Shown here piece by piece: positions 16,892 through 25,737 of a DNA stretch of 52,655 nt. Source of the stretch: JAHBNG01 sp039028975 (GTDB lineage Bacteria > Chloroflexota > Anaerolineae > Caldilineales > Caldilineaceae). Position 1 is the stretch's first letter, and the number at the start of each line of letters is the position of its first letter. The stretch covers positions 1 through 52,655 of the forward strand of contig JBCCHB010000121.1 in NCBI GenBank assembly GCA_039028975.1, in the 5' to 3' direction. Below the pieces are notes generated by a model. That model did no database searches and had not been told where the DNA came from. It was given only the letters and a program-made list of their open reading frames with translations. The translations under genes and the position numbers were made by a program.

Positions 16892-19800
16892 ATGGTCATC
16901 CAAGAACACTGCACGCTGGTGGATCTCCTCCGCTGGCGAGCCGAGGCATCTCCCAACACGCGAGCCTACACCTTTCTGATCGACGGTGAACGGGACGAAG
17001 TGCATCTGACGTACGCCGAGCTTGACCAAGCGGCGCGCGCAATTGCAGCCCAACTCCAAGAGATGAGCACCATCGGTGACCGCACCCTACTCCTCTATCC
17101 ACCAGGGTTGGACTTCATTCAAGCTTTCTTTGGCTGTCTCTATGCGGGCGTTGTGGCAGTGCCAACCTATCCACCGCGGCGCAACCGCGAAAACGCCCGT
17201 TTACAGGCCATTGCACAGGATGCCCAACCACAGGTGATTTTGGCCCACGCCAGCTTTCAGCCACTGCGTGACAGGGAGCCAGCTTCACCAATTTCCAATC
17301 TGCCTTGGTTAATGACAAATGCAATTGAGTCTTCTGGGGCCTCTGCATGGCAAAATCCAGCCGTTGCGGGTGATACACTAGCCTTTTTACAATATACATC
17401 TGGCTCCACCGGTACCCCCAAAGGGGTGATGATTTCACATGGCAACCTGCTTCACAACGAAGAGATGATCAGCCAAGGATTTCAGCACACTAGCGAGTCT
17501 ATCGTTGTCGGGTGGTTGCCGCTATTTCATGATATGGGGCTGATCGGCAATATGCTACAGCCCATGTATCTAGGAATTCCTTGCATTTTGATGGCTCCAG
17601 AAGCCTTTATTCAGAAACCTATGCGATGGCCCCAAGCAATTACTCGTTATGGTGCAACGACAAGTGGAGCCCCAAACTTCGCGTATGATCTTTGCGCGCA
17701 GCTTTCTTCTCCAGAAGAAAAGGCGAATCTGGAATTATCTTCTTGGGATGTAGCTTATTGCGGTGCTGAACCGATTCGTGCTGAGACGATTGAACGTTTT
17801 GTTGAAGCGTTTGCCCCCTACGGGTTTCGCCGCGAGGCATTTTACCCTTGCTATGGTATGGCTGAATCTACACTGTTTATCACTGGTGGGTTAAAAACAG
17901 ACCCACCTATCTATCAAGACGTCGAGATATCCACCAACGCAAAAGATGGGGAACAGTTTGTATCGAGTGCAAGCAAGAAAATCGTTGTGGGCTGTGGAAG
18001 ATCATGGCTGGAGCAAAATCTTTGCATCATTGAACCTGAGTCGCTGGTCCCTTGCACCGATGGACAGATTGGCGAAATATGGGTTGCTGGTCCTCACATC
18101 GCCCAAGGCTACTGGAACCGACCAGAAGAAACACAAGAAACTTTCCATGCCTATTTGGCGGACAACGGCGACGGCCCCTTTCTGCGTACGGGTGATCTGG
18201 GCTTTATTCAGGATGGTGAACTATTTGTCACCGGCCGCATCAAAGATCTGATCATCATTCGCGGTCACAACCACTATCCCCAGGATATTGAGGCAACTGT
18301 GGCCCAGTGCCACCTTGCCTTGCAGCCTAATAGCTGCGCCGCCTTTGCGATGGATGCAGATGGCGAGGAACGGCTGGTTGTGGTGCAGGAGATCAAGCGC
18401 ACAGCCCGCCACAATCTGGATGCAGAGGCCGCCATCAAGACTATCCGACAGGCAGTGTCAGCCCACCATGCGCTGGAAACGTATGCGGTGGTGCTGCTCA
18501 AACCAGGCGGCATTCCCAAGACGACGAGTGGCAAGATTCAGCGGCGGGCTTGTCGGGAGAAGTTTTTGGCTGAATCTTTGCCGGTGATTGCGCTTGATCG
18601 CCTCGCCGCAAATTCAACACCGCCCATGCAAAATTCAGCGAAGAAGGCAGAAATAGCGCTTCCGGCGAAAGATCACCAGCCGCCCCAGCCCAGTTCGCGT
18701 CAAGAGATGCAATTTAGCCTACTCTACTTCTCGAGCAGTGACGCTGACTTTGTTGACGATAAATATCGACTTTTCACCGAAGGGGCCAAGTTCGCCGATC
18801 AACATGACTTCACCGCCATTTGGACACCGGAGCGACACTTTCACCCCTTTGGTGGTCTGTTTCCCAATCCATCGGTGTTAAGCGCCCATCTTGCTGCCAT
18901 TACACAGCGCATCCGCTTGCGGGCTGGCAGTGTGGTCATTCCCATGCACCAACCGATACGGGTAGCTGAAGAGTGGGCCGTGGTCGATAATCTATCACAG
19001 GGGCGCGTGGACATTGCATTTGCCCGTGGCTGGAATCCCAATGACTTTGTCCTTGCGCCCGATAACTATGCGCGCAGCACCGAGCTGCTCTTTTCCGGCA
19101 TTCAAACTGTGCAGAAGCTTTGGCGGGGTGAATCGATCACATTACCCAATGGTGTCGGGGAAGAAGCGGAGGTGAGAATCTACCCGCGGCCGAAACAGCC
19201 AGAGTTGGCTGTCTGGATCACGTGTAGCGGCGGTGTTGAACGCTTTCGGGAAGCCGGTGCAGCAGGCGCGAATGTGCTGACCGCGCTACTCTTCCAATCG
19301 GTGGATGAGCTGAGCGCAAAGATTGTGGCCTATCGCGAGGCACGAGCCAAGCATGGCTTTGATCCAGCTACCGGCATCGTCACCTGTATGATGCATACAG
19401 CGGTCGGGAGTGACTTAGCCATCGTTCGACAACAAGTTCACGATCCCTTCATTGCTTATCTTAAAAGTTCGGTCAATCTGTGGCGGCAAGGATCTGCCGA
19501 TCTGAGTGAGTTAAGCGCTTCTGAGCAGGCCGAACTGTTAGAGTATGCCTTTGAACGCTATTTTCAACAGAGCGCCCTCTTTGGTACGCCGCAGAGTTGT
19601 TTGCCGATGATCCACCGACTGAGCGCCATCGGCGTCGATGAAACTGCCTGCCTCATTGATTTTGGCGTTGAAATCGACACGGTACTGGCCAACCTGGCTT
19701 CGTTAAACGAGCTGCGGGTCCTGACAAACGATGGACGTCAGCCGGTTGATATGCAGCAAAATGGTGACGCAGCAGTCCTCAAAAAGCCGCAGTTAAAGGG

Positions 19801-21535
19801 GCGACAAGCCGTTCACAACTCATCCGTGCCGAACCACCAAGGATTGAATGGGCAAGTTCATACAGCGCAGATAACGCCTACCGACGTGGCGCATCGCTTT
19901 CGCACGCAAGCCATGGCCGTGCCTGCTATGCATCGGCAGGATCAGATACTTTCCACGCTGCGAACTTTGGTTGCCGACGCGCTTGGGCGGGATATCAATC
20001 AGCTAGATGAAAATGAAGCAATTACAAGTCTCGGCATCGATTCCTTGATGGCCATACGCATTAAGGGGCGCATCCAAGAGCAGTTGGGGGTGGATTTTCC
20101 AGCCACAACGCTCTTAGACGGGGTGAGCATTGCCCAACTGTCTCAGATGTTCAGCGAGCAACTAGCAGATTCGCATGTCGATGGTCCCGTAAACGGTTAT
20201 GCAAAACCACCGGCGGTCATACCTAAGGCAAGTGTGAATCATGAAAATGGTTCGCACCGTAGATACGGCGTCGAGAAAACAATAGACGAAGCCGAAGCGT
20301 ATACGATTCCATCTGAATGCTACCAGTTTGATGATTTCCCTGAATATCGTAATTTGCAGGGGATGCGCCAGGATTTTAGCGTCCGCAATCCCTACTTCCG
20401 GGCACACGAGGGAATCAATGCCAACATTACTCTGATTGATGGTCAAGAGCTGAGCAATTTCTCTAGCTACAACTACCTGGGTATGTCCGGCGATCCGCAA
20501 GTTTCGCAGGCCACCAAAGACGCCATCGACCATCACGGTACGTCCGTCTCTGCCAGCCGCCTGATTTCGGGTGAAATTCCGCTACATCAGGCGCTGGAAC
20601 GAGAACTTGCCGATCTGCTCGGTGTTGAAGAGAGCTTGGTCTACTTGGGTGGCCATGCCACCAATGTGACCACCATTGGTCATCTGCTTGGTGAAAAAGA
20701 TCTGATTCTGCATGACGAGTGGAGTCACAACAGTATCTTGCAAGGCAATGCGATGTCAGGTGCAACGGCCATTGCCTTTCCCCATAACGACTGGGAGACA
20801 TTAGACACAATCTTACAAGCCGAACGCACCAACCATCGCCGAGTTCTCATCATCATCGAAGGCGTCTACAGCATGGATGGCGACATTCCTGATTTGCCTC
20901 GGTTCATCGAAGTCAAGCAGCGACACAAGGCGCTCTTGATGATCGATGAGGCCCATTCTATCGGCACTATCGGCCAAACGGGACGGGGCATTGGTGAACA
21001 CTTTGGCGTCGCCCCGGCGGATGTGGACATCTGGATGGGCACGCTCTCCAAGTCCTTTGCCAGTTGTGGCGGCTATATTGCGGGCAGCAAAGCGCTGGTC
21101 GACTATCTCAAATATACAGCACCGGGTTTTGTCTATTCGGTGGGGATCTCGCCGCCCAATACGGCCTCGGCGCTGGCGGCTGTACGTCTGCTGCGGGCCG
21201 AGCCAGAACGGGTTGCTCGCCTGCGGGAACGGTCCAAGCTCTTTTTGGAACTAGCCAGAGCACGGGGTCTCAACACGGGCATGAGTCAGGATACGCCGGT
21301 GATTCCGGTGATTGTGGGCAACTCGGAGCAGTGTATGCTCCTCTCACAACGGCTTTTTGAGCGGGGTATCAGCGTCATGCCCATCATCTTTCCCGCAGTG
21401 CCGGAAGATGCGGCGCGGCTGCGTTTCTTCTTGAGTTGTACGCATACGGAAGAGCAGATTCGGGTGACGGTCGATGCAGTGGCGGAGGAATTGGCGGGGA
21501 TTGGGCACGGGGTTGCGCTTACTATAGCGGATTGA
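16892..21535 (+). CDS. FAAL - luciferase-like monooxygenase - ACP - alpha-oxoamine synthase megaprotein
   Basis: Four modules make up the 1547 residues. Residues 1-575 are a fatty-acyl-AMP ligase (A3 loop TSGSTGTPKG at 169-178, WLPLFHDMGLIGN, and RTGDLGF near 435), which activates a fatty acid and passes it to an ACP. Residues 606-945 are a flavin-dependent luciferase-like monooxygenase of the secondary-metabolite type (MQFSLLYFSSSDADF, WTPERHFHPFGG, ARGWNPNDFVLAP). Residues about 1025-1095 are an acyl carrier protein with the phosphopantetheine serine at 1051 (LGIDSLMAI). Residues about 1165-1547 are a PLP alpha-oxoamine synthase (GTSVSASRLISGE, DEAHSIGTIGQTGRG, Schiff-base lysine 1387 in GTLSKSFASCGGY). 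The last domain joins an acyl thioester to an amino acid with loss of CO2, as in BioF, KBL and serine palmitoyltransferase. An AAGGA site precedes the ATG by 8 bases. The amino acid substrate is unknown. Confidence 0.9.
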   Translation: MVIQEHCTLVDLLRWRAEASPNTRAYTFLIDGERDEVHLTYAELDQAARAIAAQLQEMSTIGDRTLLLYPPGLDFIQAFFGCLYAGVVAVPTYPPRRNRENARLQAIAQDAQPQVILAHASFQPLRDREPASPISNLPWLMTNAIESSGASAWQNPAVAGDTLAFLQYTSGSTGTPKGVMISHGNLLHNEEMISQGFQHTSESIVVGWLPLFHDMGLIGNMLQPMYLGIPCILMAPEAFIQKPMRWPQAITRYGATTSGAPNFAYDLCAQLSSPEEKANLELSSWDVAYCGAEPIRAETIERFVEAFAPYGFRREAFYPCYGMAESTLFITGGLKTDPPIYQDVEISTNAKDGEQFVSSASKKIVVGCGRSWLEQNLCIIEPESLVPCTDGQIGEIWVAGPHIAQGYWNRPEETQETFHAYLADNGDGPFLRTGDLGFIQDGELFVTGRIKDLIIIRGHNHYPQDIEATVAQCHLALQPNSCAAFAMDADGEERLVVVQEIKRTARHNLDAEAAIKTIRQAVSAHHALETYAVVLLKPGGIPKTTSGKIQRRACREKFLAESLPVIALDRLAANSTPPMQNSAKKAEIALPAKDHQPPQPSSRQEMQFSLLYFSSSDADFVDDKYRLFTEGAKFADQHDFTAIWTPERHFHPFGGLFPNPSVLSAHLAAITQRIRLRAGSVVIPMHQPIRVAEEWAVVDNLSQGRVDIAFARGWNPNDFVLAPDNYARSTELLFSGIQTVQKLWRGESITLPNGVGEEAEVRIYPRPKQPELAVWITCSGGVERFREAGAAGANVLTALLFQSVDELSAKIVAYREARAKHGFDPATGIVTCMMHTAVGSDLAIVRQQVHDPFIAYLKSSVNLWRQGSADLSELSASEQAELLEYAFERYFQQSALFGTPQSCLPMIHRLSAIGVDETACLIDFGVEIDTVLANLASLNELRVLTNDGRQPVDMQQNGDAAVLKKPQLKGRQAVHNSSVPNHQGLNGQVHTAQITPTDVAHRFRTQAMAVPAMHRQDQILSTLRTLVADALGRDINQLDENEAITSLGIDSLMAIRIKGRIQEQLGVDFPATTLLDGVSIAQLSQMFSEQLADSHVDGPVNGYAKPPAVIPKASVNHENGSHRRYGVEKTIDEAEAYTIPSECYQFDDFPEYRNLQGMRQDFSVRNPYFRAHEGINANITLIDGQELSNFSSYNYLGMSGDPQVSQATKDAIDHHGTSVSASRLISGEIPLHQALERELADLLGVEESLVYLGGHATNVTTIGHLLGEKDLILHDEWSHNSILQGNAMSGATAIAFPHNDWETLDTILQAERTNHRRVLIIIEGVYSMDGDIPDLPRFIEVKQRHKALLMIDEAHSIGTIGQTGRGIGEHFGVAPADVDIWMGTLSKSFASCGGYIAGSKALVDYLKYTAPGFVYSVGISPPNTASALAAVRLLRAEPERVARLRERSKLFLELARARGLNTGMSQDTPVIPVIVGNSEQCMLLSQRLFERGISVMPIIFPAVPEDAARLRFFLSCTHTEEQIRVTVDAVAEELAGIGHGVALTIAD

Positions 21536-21899
21536 GGAAAACAGAGGCCCGCTAGGTGAAAGTGTTCGCTTTTATGTATATATTAGAGTTGTTCAGCAAT
21601 AACGAAATGGGTAGGTGACAGTCACTTGAGTCCCTTGGTTAGCCAGAAGAATTCGGCTGTGAAGTAACTGTCACCTTACAAATCCTGATTCAGGAACAAC
21701 TCCATTTTGTCAACGACTTCCCAAATTCGTTGTTGTTACCCATGCACTACGTTCACCACGGAAGGATGAAAAGCAAACAAAGATTACATAAATTGCGCAG
21801 ATTTTAATCTTTGAAATCCTCAAATCTTTGTTTTTTACAGGGCAGGGCAGAACTTAGCACGATGTACAAAATTGCATGCAAAATCATACAGGTCTACTT
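21536..21899. other. Intergenic region with MITE-like inverted repeat
   Basis: The 364 bases between the megaprotein gene and the small secreted protein hold the inverted-repeat element at 21586-21702 and further partial complements of its left arm near 21720-21745. No ORF or promoter is clear. The next gene starts at 21900. Confidence 0.5.
21586..21702. repeat. Imperfect 117-bp inverted-repeat element (MITE or REP-like)
   Basis: The ends are perfect 9-base inverted repeats (GAGTTGTTC at 21586-21594, GAACAACTC at 21694-21702). A second pair lies inside, AGGTGACAGTCAC near 21613 and GTAACTGTCACCT near 21664. The middle does not match. The nested structure fits a degenerate MITE or a REP-type stem-loop; no target duplication is seen. 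Confidence 0.45.
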
Positions 21900-22709
21900 A
21901 TGAAACGATTTTCACAAAGAATGAAATCTACAATCATATTCTGCTTGTTCGTTATCGGTTTGTCAGCTATAGCGTCGGTCGATCAATTCTTGGGACTCCC
22001 AGCCTTTGCTCGTAACCAAGAACAACCAGCAAACGACAGCACGCTCTTTATAGCACTGTTTCAACACCCTAACACAACAGAACGCGCTGCGCTTACCCCA
22101 ACTGCTACGCCAAGCGGAACCATGCTACCATCGACCGTTATACCAACCGATACACCGACCGTTATACCAACCGGTACACCGACCAGCACGCTAACTGCGA
22201 CAGCCACGACAGGACCGGAGCCACAGCCCTGCAATCAGGTCGCAACCGATCTGATTCTACAGGTATCAGAGCTTGTTGAAGGTTTTTCTGTCCGCGAAGA
22301 AGGATCAATGACGCTGGATCCCCAGACCATTACGCTGGGCGCAATTGACAGCTACACAGTCACCTATGCGAACGCTGCTCAGCTTCTCCTTGGCACGTCG
22401 GGTATCCGCAGCGATGTCATTGTCTTTCTCACCGAAGCCGGTGCGCAGAGCTATTTAGCAGCAAGTGAGGCAGCAATCGAAGCAGATCCGGCGCTAGAAG
22501 CTATCGATGTTCCAGCTTATGGCGACGAAAGCGGCGCCTTTAAATCGACATTGGTTGAAAGCGGCGTGGACTTTACGGCGTATACAATTTATATACGACA
22601 GAACAACATTGGCACCACCGTGTCGACCGCGGCACTGCCTAGCCTTGACGATTTAGAGGTGACGAAGGCGTTGGCAGAGATAGCTGTCGCAAAAATTTGT
22701 ACGGATTAA
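21900..22709 (+). CDS. Secreted or membrane-anchored protein with Thr/Pro linker
   Basis: From the ATG at 21900 the 269-residue protein starts with a basic segment (MKRFSQRMKS) and one hydrophobic segment (TIIFCLFVIGLSAIA), a signal peptide or anchor; the ATG eight codons upstream would only lengthen the basic part. A Thr/Pro-rich linker (about 65-110), partly made of a 24-base tandem repeat (22132-22179), leads to a globular domain of about 155 residues with two cysteines (in PCNQVATDL and at AKICTD near the end) that could form a disulfide. The domain has no recognised family; the pattern VIVFLTEAGAQSYLAASEAA resembles extracytoplasmic domains that follow such linkers in Chloroflexota. It is followed after 4 bases by the SDR gene, so the two are probably co-transcribed. 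Confidence 0.7.
   Translation: MKRFSQRMKSTIIFCLFVIGLSAIASVDQFLGLPAFARNQEQPANDSTLFIALFQHPNTTERAALTPTATPSGTMLPSTVIPTDTPTVIPTGTPTSTLTATATTGPEPQPCNQVATDLILQVSELVEGFSVREEGSMTLDPQTITLGAIDSYTVTYANAAQLLLGTSGIRSDVIVFLTEAGAQSYLAASEAAIEADPALEAIDVPAYGDESGAFKSTLVESGVDFTAYTIYIRQNNIGTTVSTAALPSLDDLEVTKALAEIAVAKICTD
22132..22179 (+). repeat. Two tandem 24-base repeats in the Thr/Pro linker
   Basis: Two adjacent copies (22132-22155 and 22156-22179) differ at one base and encode the repeating unit TVIPTDTP / TVIPTGTP of the secreted protein, an expansion by whole codons. Confidence 0.8.
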
Positions 22710-22713
22710 GACA

Positions 22714-23727
22714 ATGCCACAAACAATCTTCATCACCGGCGGCAACGGCTTCATCGGTTCACGGGTTGTAGGCCAACTGATCAGCCATGGCTACCGAGTG
22801 CGCTGCCTGCTGCGTTCAACCAGCGACGCTACGCGCATCGATGACCTGCCCATTGAGCGGGTCACCGGCGACATCCGCAACCGAACCTCTCTCGAAGCGG
22901 GTATGCAGGGCTGCGACGGCGTCATTCACCTAGCCAGCCTCTCCAACTGGGATGACATTCATTCTCCACTAATGCATGAGGTAGTGGTGGCGGGGTCGTG
23001 CAACGTGTTGGCGGCGGCGCAAGCGTGCGGCAACCTGCGCACGGTCTATGTGAGTTCAATTATTGCTGTGAACGGGACGAAAGAGGCGGAGGTTCAAAAT
23101 GAGGAAAGCCCCTTTACCTTGCGCAATCAGAAAAGCTATTCGTATGCCTTTGCCAAGCGGGAAGCGGAGGAAGTTTGTCGGGAGATGGTCAAGACCGGGC
23201 TTCCGGTGGTGATCGTCAACCCGACGGAAGTTTACGGCCCACACGATTACGACATGGTGACGGCGGGCAATCTGGTCGACTTTGCCCAGAGCAATCCGGT
23301 TTTTGTCCCAACGGGCGGTACCAGCATTGTCCATGTAGACGATGTTGCGGCAGGCATCATTGCGGCATTTGAGCAGGGTCGTGTGGGCGAACGATATATC
23401 TTAGGCGGCGACAATCTGACGATTCGAGAACTGGCCGCGTTGGTGATAGAAATATTAGGGGAGCAGAAGCCAATCGTCGTGTTGCCGAATGCTCTTTTGT
23501 TGGCACTGGCAAAGTTGAGCAGTACGGTTCGCCTCCCATTGCCTTTCAATCCGGCGGTCATTCCTTACGCCGTACGCTACTGGTGGATCAATAACAGTAA
23601 GGCGCGAGAGGAATTAGGCGTGACGTTTCGCTCATTGCAAGAGGTATTGGAGCCGACGATAGAATGGTTGGCCGATGATGGTCAGGTTGATATGCCATAC
23701 CAGAATAACAGAGAAAAATGCACTTAG
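22714..23727 (+). CDS. Extended SDR: NAD(P)-dependent epimerase/dehydratase-like reductase
   Basis: The 337-residue protein begins with a Rossmann glycine motif (IFITGGNGFIGSRVV), has the HLAS segment after strand 4 (GVIHLASLSNW) and the active-site Y-x-x-x-K (YAFAK, about residue 143-147) with an upstream serine (VYVSSI). This is the dihydroflavonol-reductase/sugar-epimerase class that reduces or oxidises a carbonyl or hydroxyl with NAD(P)H in the cytoplasm. It starts 4 bases after the preceding gene. Next to an alpha-oxoamine synthase, an attractive role is reduction of the 3-keto group of the amino-ketone product, as CerR (also an epimerase-like SDR) does in Caulobacter ceramide synthesis; a nucleotide-sugar role for the adjacent glycosyltransferases is the main alternative. 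No membrane segment except a weak hydrophobic stretch near 265. Confidence 0.82.
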   Translation: MPQTIFITGGNGFIGSRVVGQLISHGYRVRCLLRSTSDATRIDDLPIERVTGDIRNRTSLEAGMQGCDGVIHLASLSNWDDIHSPLMHEVVVAGSCNVLAAAQACGNLRTVYVSSIIAVNGTKEAEVQNEESPFTLRNQKSYSYAFAKREAEEVCREMVKTGLPVVIVNPTEVYGPHDYDMVTAGNLVDFAQSNPVFVPTGGTSIVHVDDVAAGIIAAFEQGRVGERYILGGDNLTIRELAALVIEILGEQKPIVVLPNALLLALAKLSSTVRLPLPFNPAVIPYAVRYWWINNSKAREELGVTFRSLQEVLEPTIEWLADDGQVDMPYQNNREKCT

Positions 23728-23767
23728 ATCGCATAAAATATGGAACTTGATCAGGAGGGTAGGCGAA

Positions 23768-24568
23768 ATGATTCGGCAGGAGACTATATTGGCAGGTCTA
23801 AATATCATTACCCGCGTACCAGATTATATACGATCGGTATGGCGTGAATTTGAACTTAATCGAAACGCTCAAGAGACTCTAAGGGTACTCTCGCCAGATT
23901 TTACTGTTAAGCATGGTCCATTCAAAGGCATGATATATCCGGTAGACAAGATTGTCGGGATTAGGTTGGCAGTAAAGCTTCTTGGCTCTTACGAAAGAGA
24001 GCTCCAGCCAATGATAGAGCAGATATGCTCGAATGAGTATACGGAAATTGTTAATATAGGATGCGGGGAGGGCTATTACGCTGTTGGTTTGGCAATGCGA
24101 AATAGAACAGTCAAAGTATTTGCCTATGATAAGGATCGCAGGAACATTCGTTTATGCAAAAAGATGGCTCGAATGAACAACGTCGCAGAACGACTCGTCA
24201 CAGGCTCCTTTTGCGATGCAAACACTCTTCGAGCAGTTCCTCTGACAACGAAAGCCTTAATTATCTGTGATTGTGAGGGATATGAAAAAAAGTTGTTTAC
24301 AGAGGGTTTAGTTCCGTTTCTGGCAAATCATGATCTGTTGATTGAAGTCCACGACTGCTTTGATAGTGAAATATCATCAGTAATTCGACAACTCTTTGAG
24401 CGCACGCATGTGATAGAGACAATTCAGAGTATTGATGATATCACAAAAGCTCACTCCTATAGTTACGAAGAACTCCATGGTTACGACTTGCCAACGCGGA
24501 AGCTACTGCTGGCAGAAAGTCGACAGGCAATCATGGAGTGGTTCTACATGACGCCTCGACCAAATTGA
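23768..24568 (+). CDS. SAM-dependent methyltransferase-like protein
   Basis: The ATG at 23768 is preceded by AGGAGGG at 8 bases, a much better start than an in-frame ATG at 23675 that lies inside the previous gene. The 266-residue product has a Rossmann-type SAM motif I (EIVNIGCGEGYYAVGLAM, about 100-117) and motif II (VFAYDKDRRNIRLC), then a strand LIICDCEGYEKKLF matching the post-II region of FkbM-like enzymes. It might methylate a sugar hydroxyl of the glycan made by the neighbouring glycosyltransferases or the lipid itself. Its base composition is visibly richer in A/T than the polyketide genes, as are the two GT8 genes that follow, so these may have been acquired together. Confidence 0.7.
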   Translation: MIRQETILAGLNIITRVPDYIRSVWREFELNRNAQETLRVLSPDFTVKHGPFKGMIYPVDKIVGIRLAVKLLGSYERELQPMIEQICSNEYTEIVNIGCGEGYYAVGLAMRNRTVKVFAYDKDRRNIRLCKKMARMNNVAERLVTGSFCDANTLRAVPLTTKALIICDCEGYEKKLFTEGLVPFLANHDLLIEVHDCFDSEISSVIRQLFERTHVIETIQSIDDITKAHSYSYEELHGYDLPTRKLLLAESRQAIMEWFYMTPRPN

Positions 24569-24590
24569 TGATTCTGCAGTGGGGCAATCT

Positions 24591-25718
24591 ATGACAGAGC
24601 AAACAAACAAAGAAACTGAGCCGATCGTCGTTGTCTTTGCAATTGATGACAAGGTAGCCATGCCTTTAAGCGTCGCAATCCAATCTTTGATCACGAATTT
24701 CTTGCGTGGCAACAGCACTTATCGTCTAGCCATCTATGTGTTGGACATGGGGATATCAGAAGAAAATAAAGAGAAAATCAGGCGATATAAACAATATGGA
24801 GACAGTCAGGAGCAGATCAATATCTCGTTTATTCCTCTATTCTCACAGCAATTGCTAACAGAAATATTCGAAGACAAGAATACATCTCTTAACTTCTCGC
24901 CAGCTATTTTGGCTAGATTGCTGATTCCTCACTTACTGCATGAAAAACATTCAAGGATTATCTACTTGGATGCAGATATACTGGTCCTGGATGACATTTC
25001 GAAATTATGGGAAATCGATTTACAGGGCTTTCCGCTTGGTGCCGGTCGAGATATTGTCACCTATTACGACGATGATTTTCGAACCAGTAAGTACATCATG
25101 GGTGGTGATACCACTATCAAGGCCAAGCTAGTTATGCAGCGGAAATACTTTAATTCGGGGGTGTTGGTCTTCAACGATATTCGAAAACTGCAAAGCGAAG
25201 GGTTTTCTGAAGTTATACTAGAGCTAGCCATGGAAAAAGCGGGATATGCTATTGATCAGGATGCCTTGAATATCTATTTTGAAGATCAAGTTTTGTATCT
25301 GCCCCAGAAATGGAACTTCCTTGATGCCTATACGGTAGATGGCAAATACAATTATACGAACGATTACTACAATACAATTCGTGATACTCCGCCTTGTATC
25401 GTTCACTACGCTGCATTTCCAAAACCTTGGAACAGCTATCAGAAACGTTATCTTTACAACGAATGGTATCGCTATCTGGAACAGACCAACTGGCGGGGCT
25501 GGCGTCCATCTACTGAGGGGAAAAAAGGGTTCGACAGAGTCTTGGGAGGAGCTATACATTGCATTTTGTATCGCAGCAGAGCTTACTCATTTTTGCTCAC
25601 AAAAGCCCTTGATACCTTGTTCTATTCTGTGTGCTGGATGGTGCTTGTGACAGAGAGGCTATTACGCAGACTGCAAAGATATTTTGGCTCAAAACAGATA
25701 CACTTACAGATCAGATAG
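24591..25718 (+). CDS. Family GT8-like glycosyltransferase
   Basis: The 375-residue protein has the GT8 (GT-A fold, retaining) plan: an N-terminal strand with VVVFAIDDKVAMPLSVAIQS, the metal and donor binding D-x-D in IIYLDADILVLDDI (about 123-136), FNSGVLVFNDI and DQDALNIYF in the middle, and a HYAAFPKPW segment. Such enzymes move glucose or galactose from UDP-sugars to LPS cores, glycogenin or lipids. A GTG 4 codons upstream is possible, but the ATG at 24591 has a GGGG element at 7 bases. It is followed by a close paralogue, so the pair is a tandem duplication. The C-terminal 60 residues are basic and amphipathic, typical of membrane association. The exact sugar and acceptor are unknown. 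Confidence 0.85.
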   Translation: MTEQTNKETEPIVVVFAIDDKVAMPLSVAIQSLITNFLRGNSTYRLAIYVLDMGISEENKEKIRRYKQYGDSQEQINISFIPLFSQQLLTEIFEDKNTSLNFSPAILARLLIPHLLHEKHSRIIYLDADILVLDDISKLWEIDLQGFPLGAGRDIVTYYDDDFRTSKYIMGGDTTIKAKLVMQRKYFNSGVLVFNDIRKLQSEGFSEVILELAMEKAGYAIDQDALNIYFEDQVLYLPQKWNFLDAYTVDGKYNYTNDYYNTIRDTPPCIVHYAAFPKPWNSYQKRYLYNEWYRYLEQTNWRGWRPSTEGKKGFDRVLGGAIHCILYRSRAYSFLLTKALDTLFYSVCWMVLVTERLLRRLQRYFGSKQIHLQIR

Positions 25719-25737
25719 CCTATAGACAACAAGAGAT

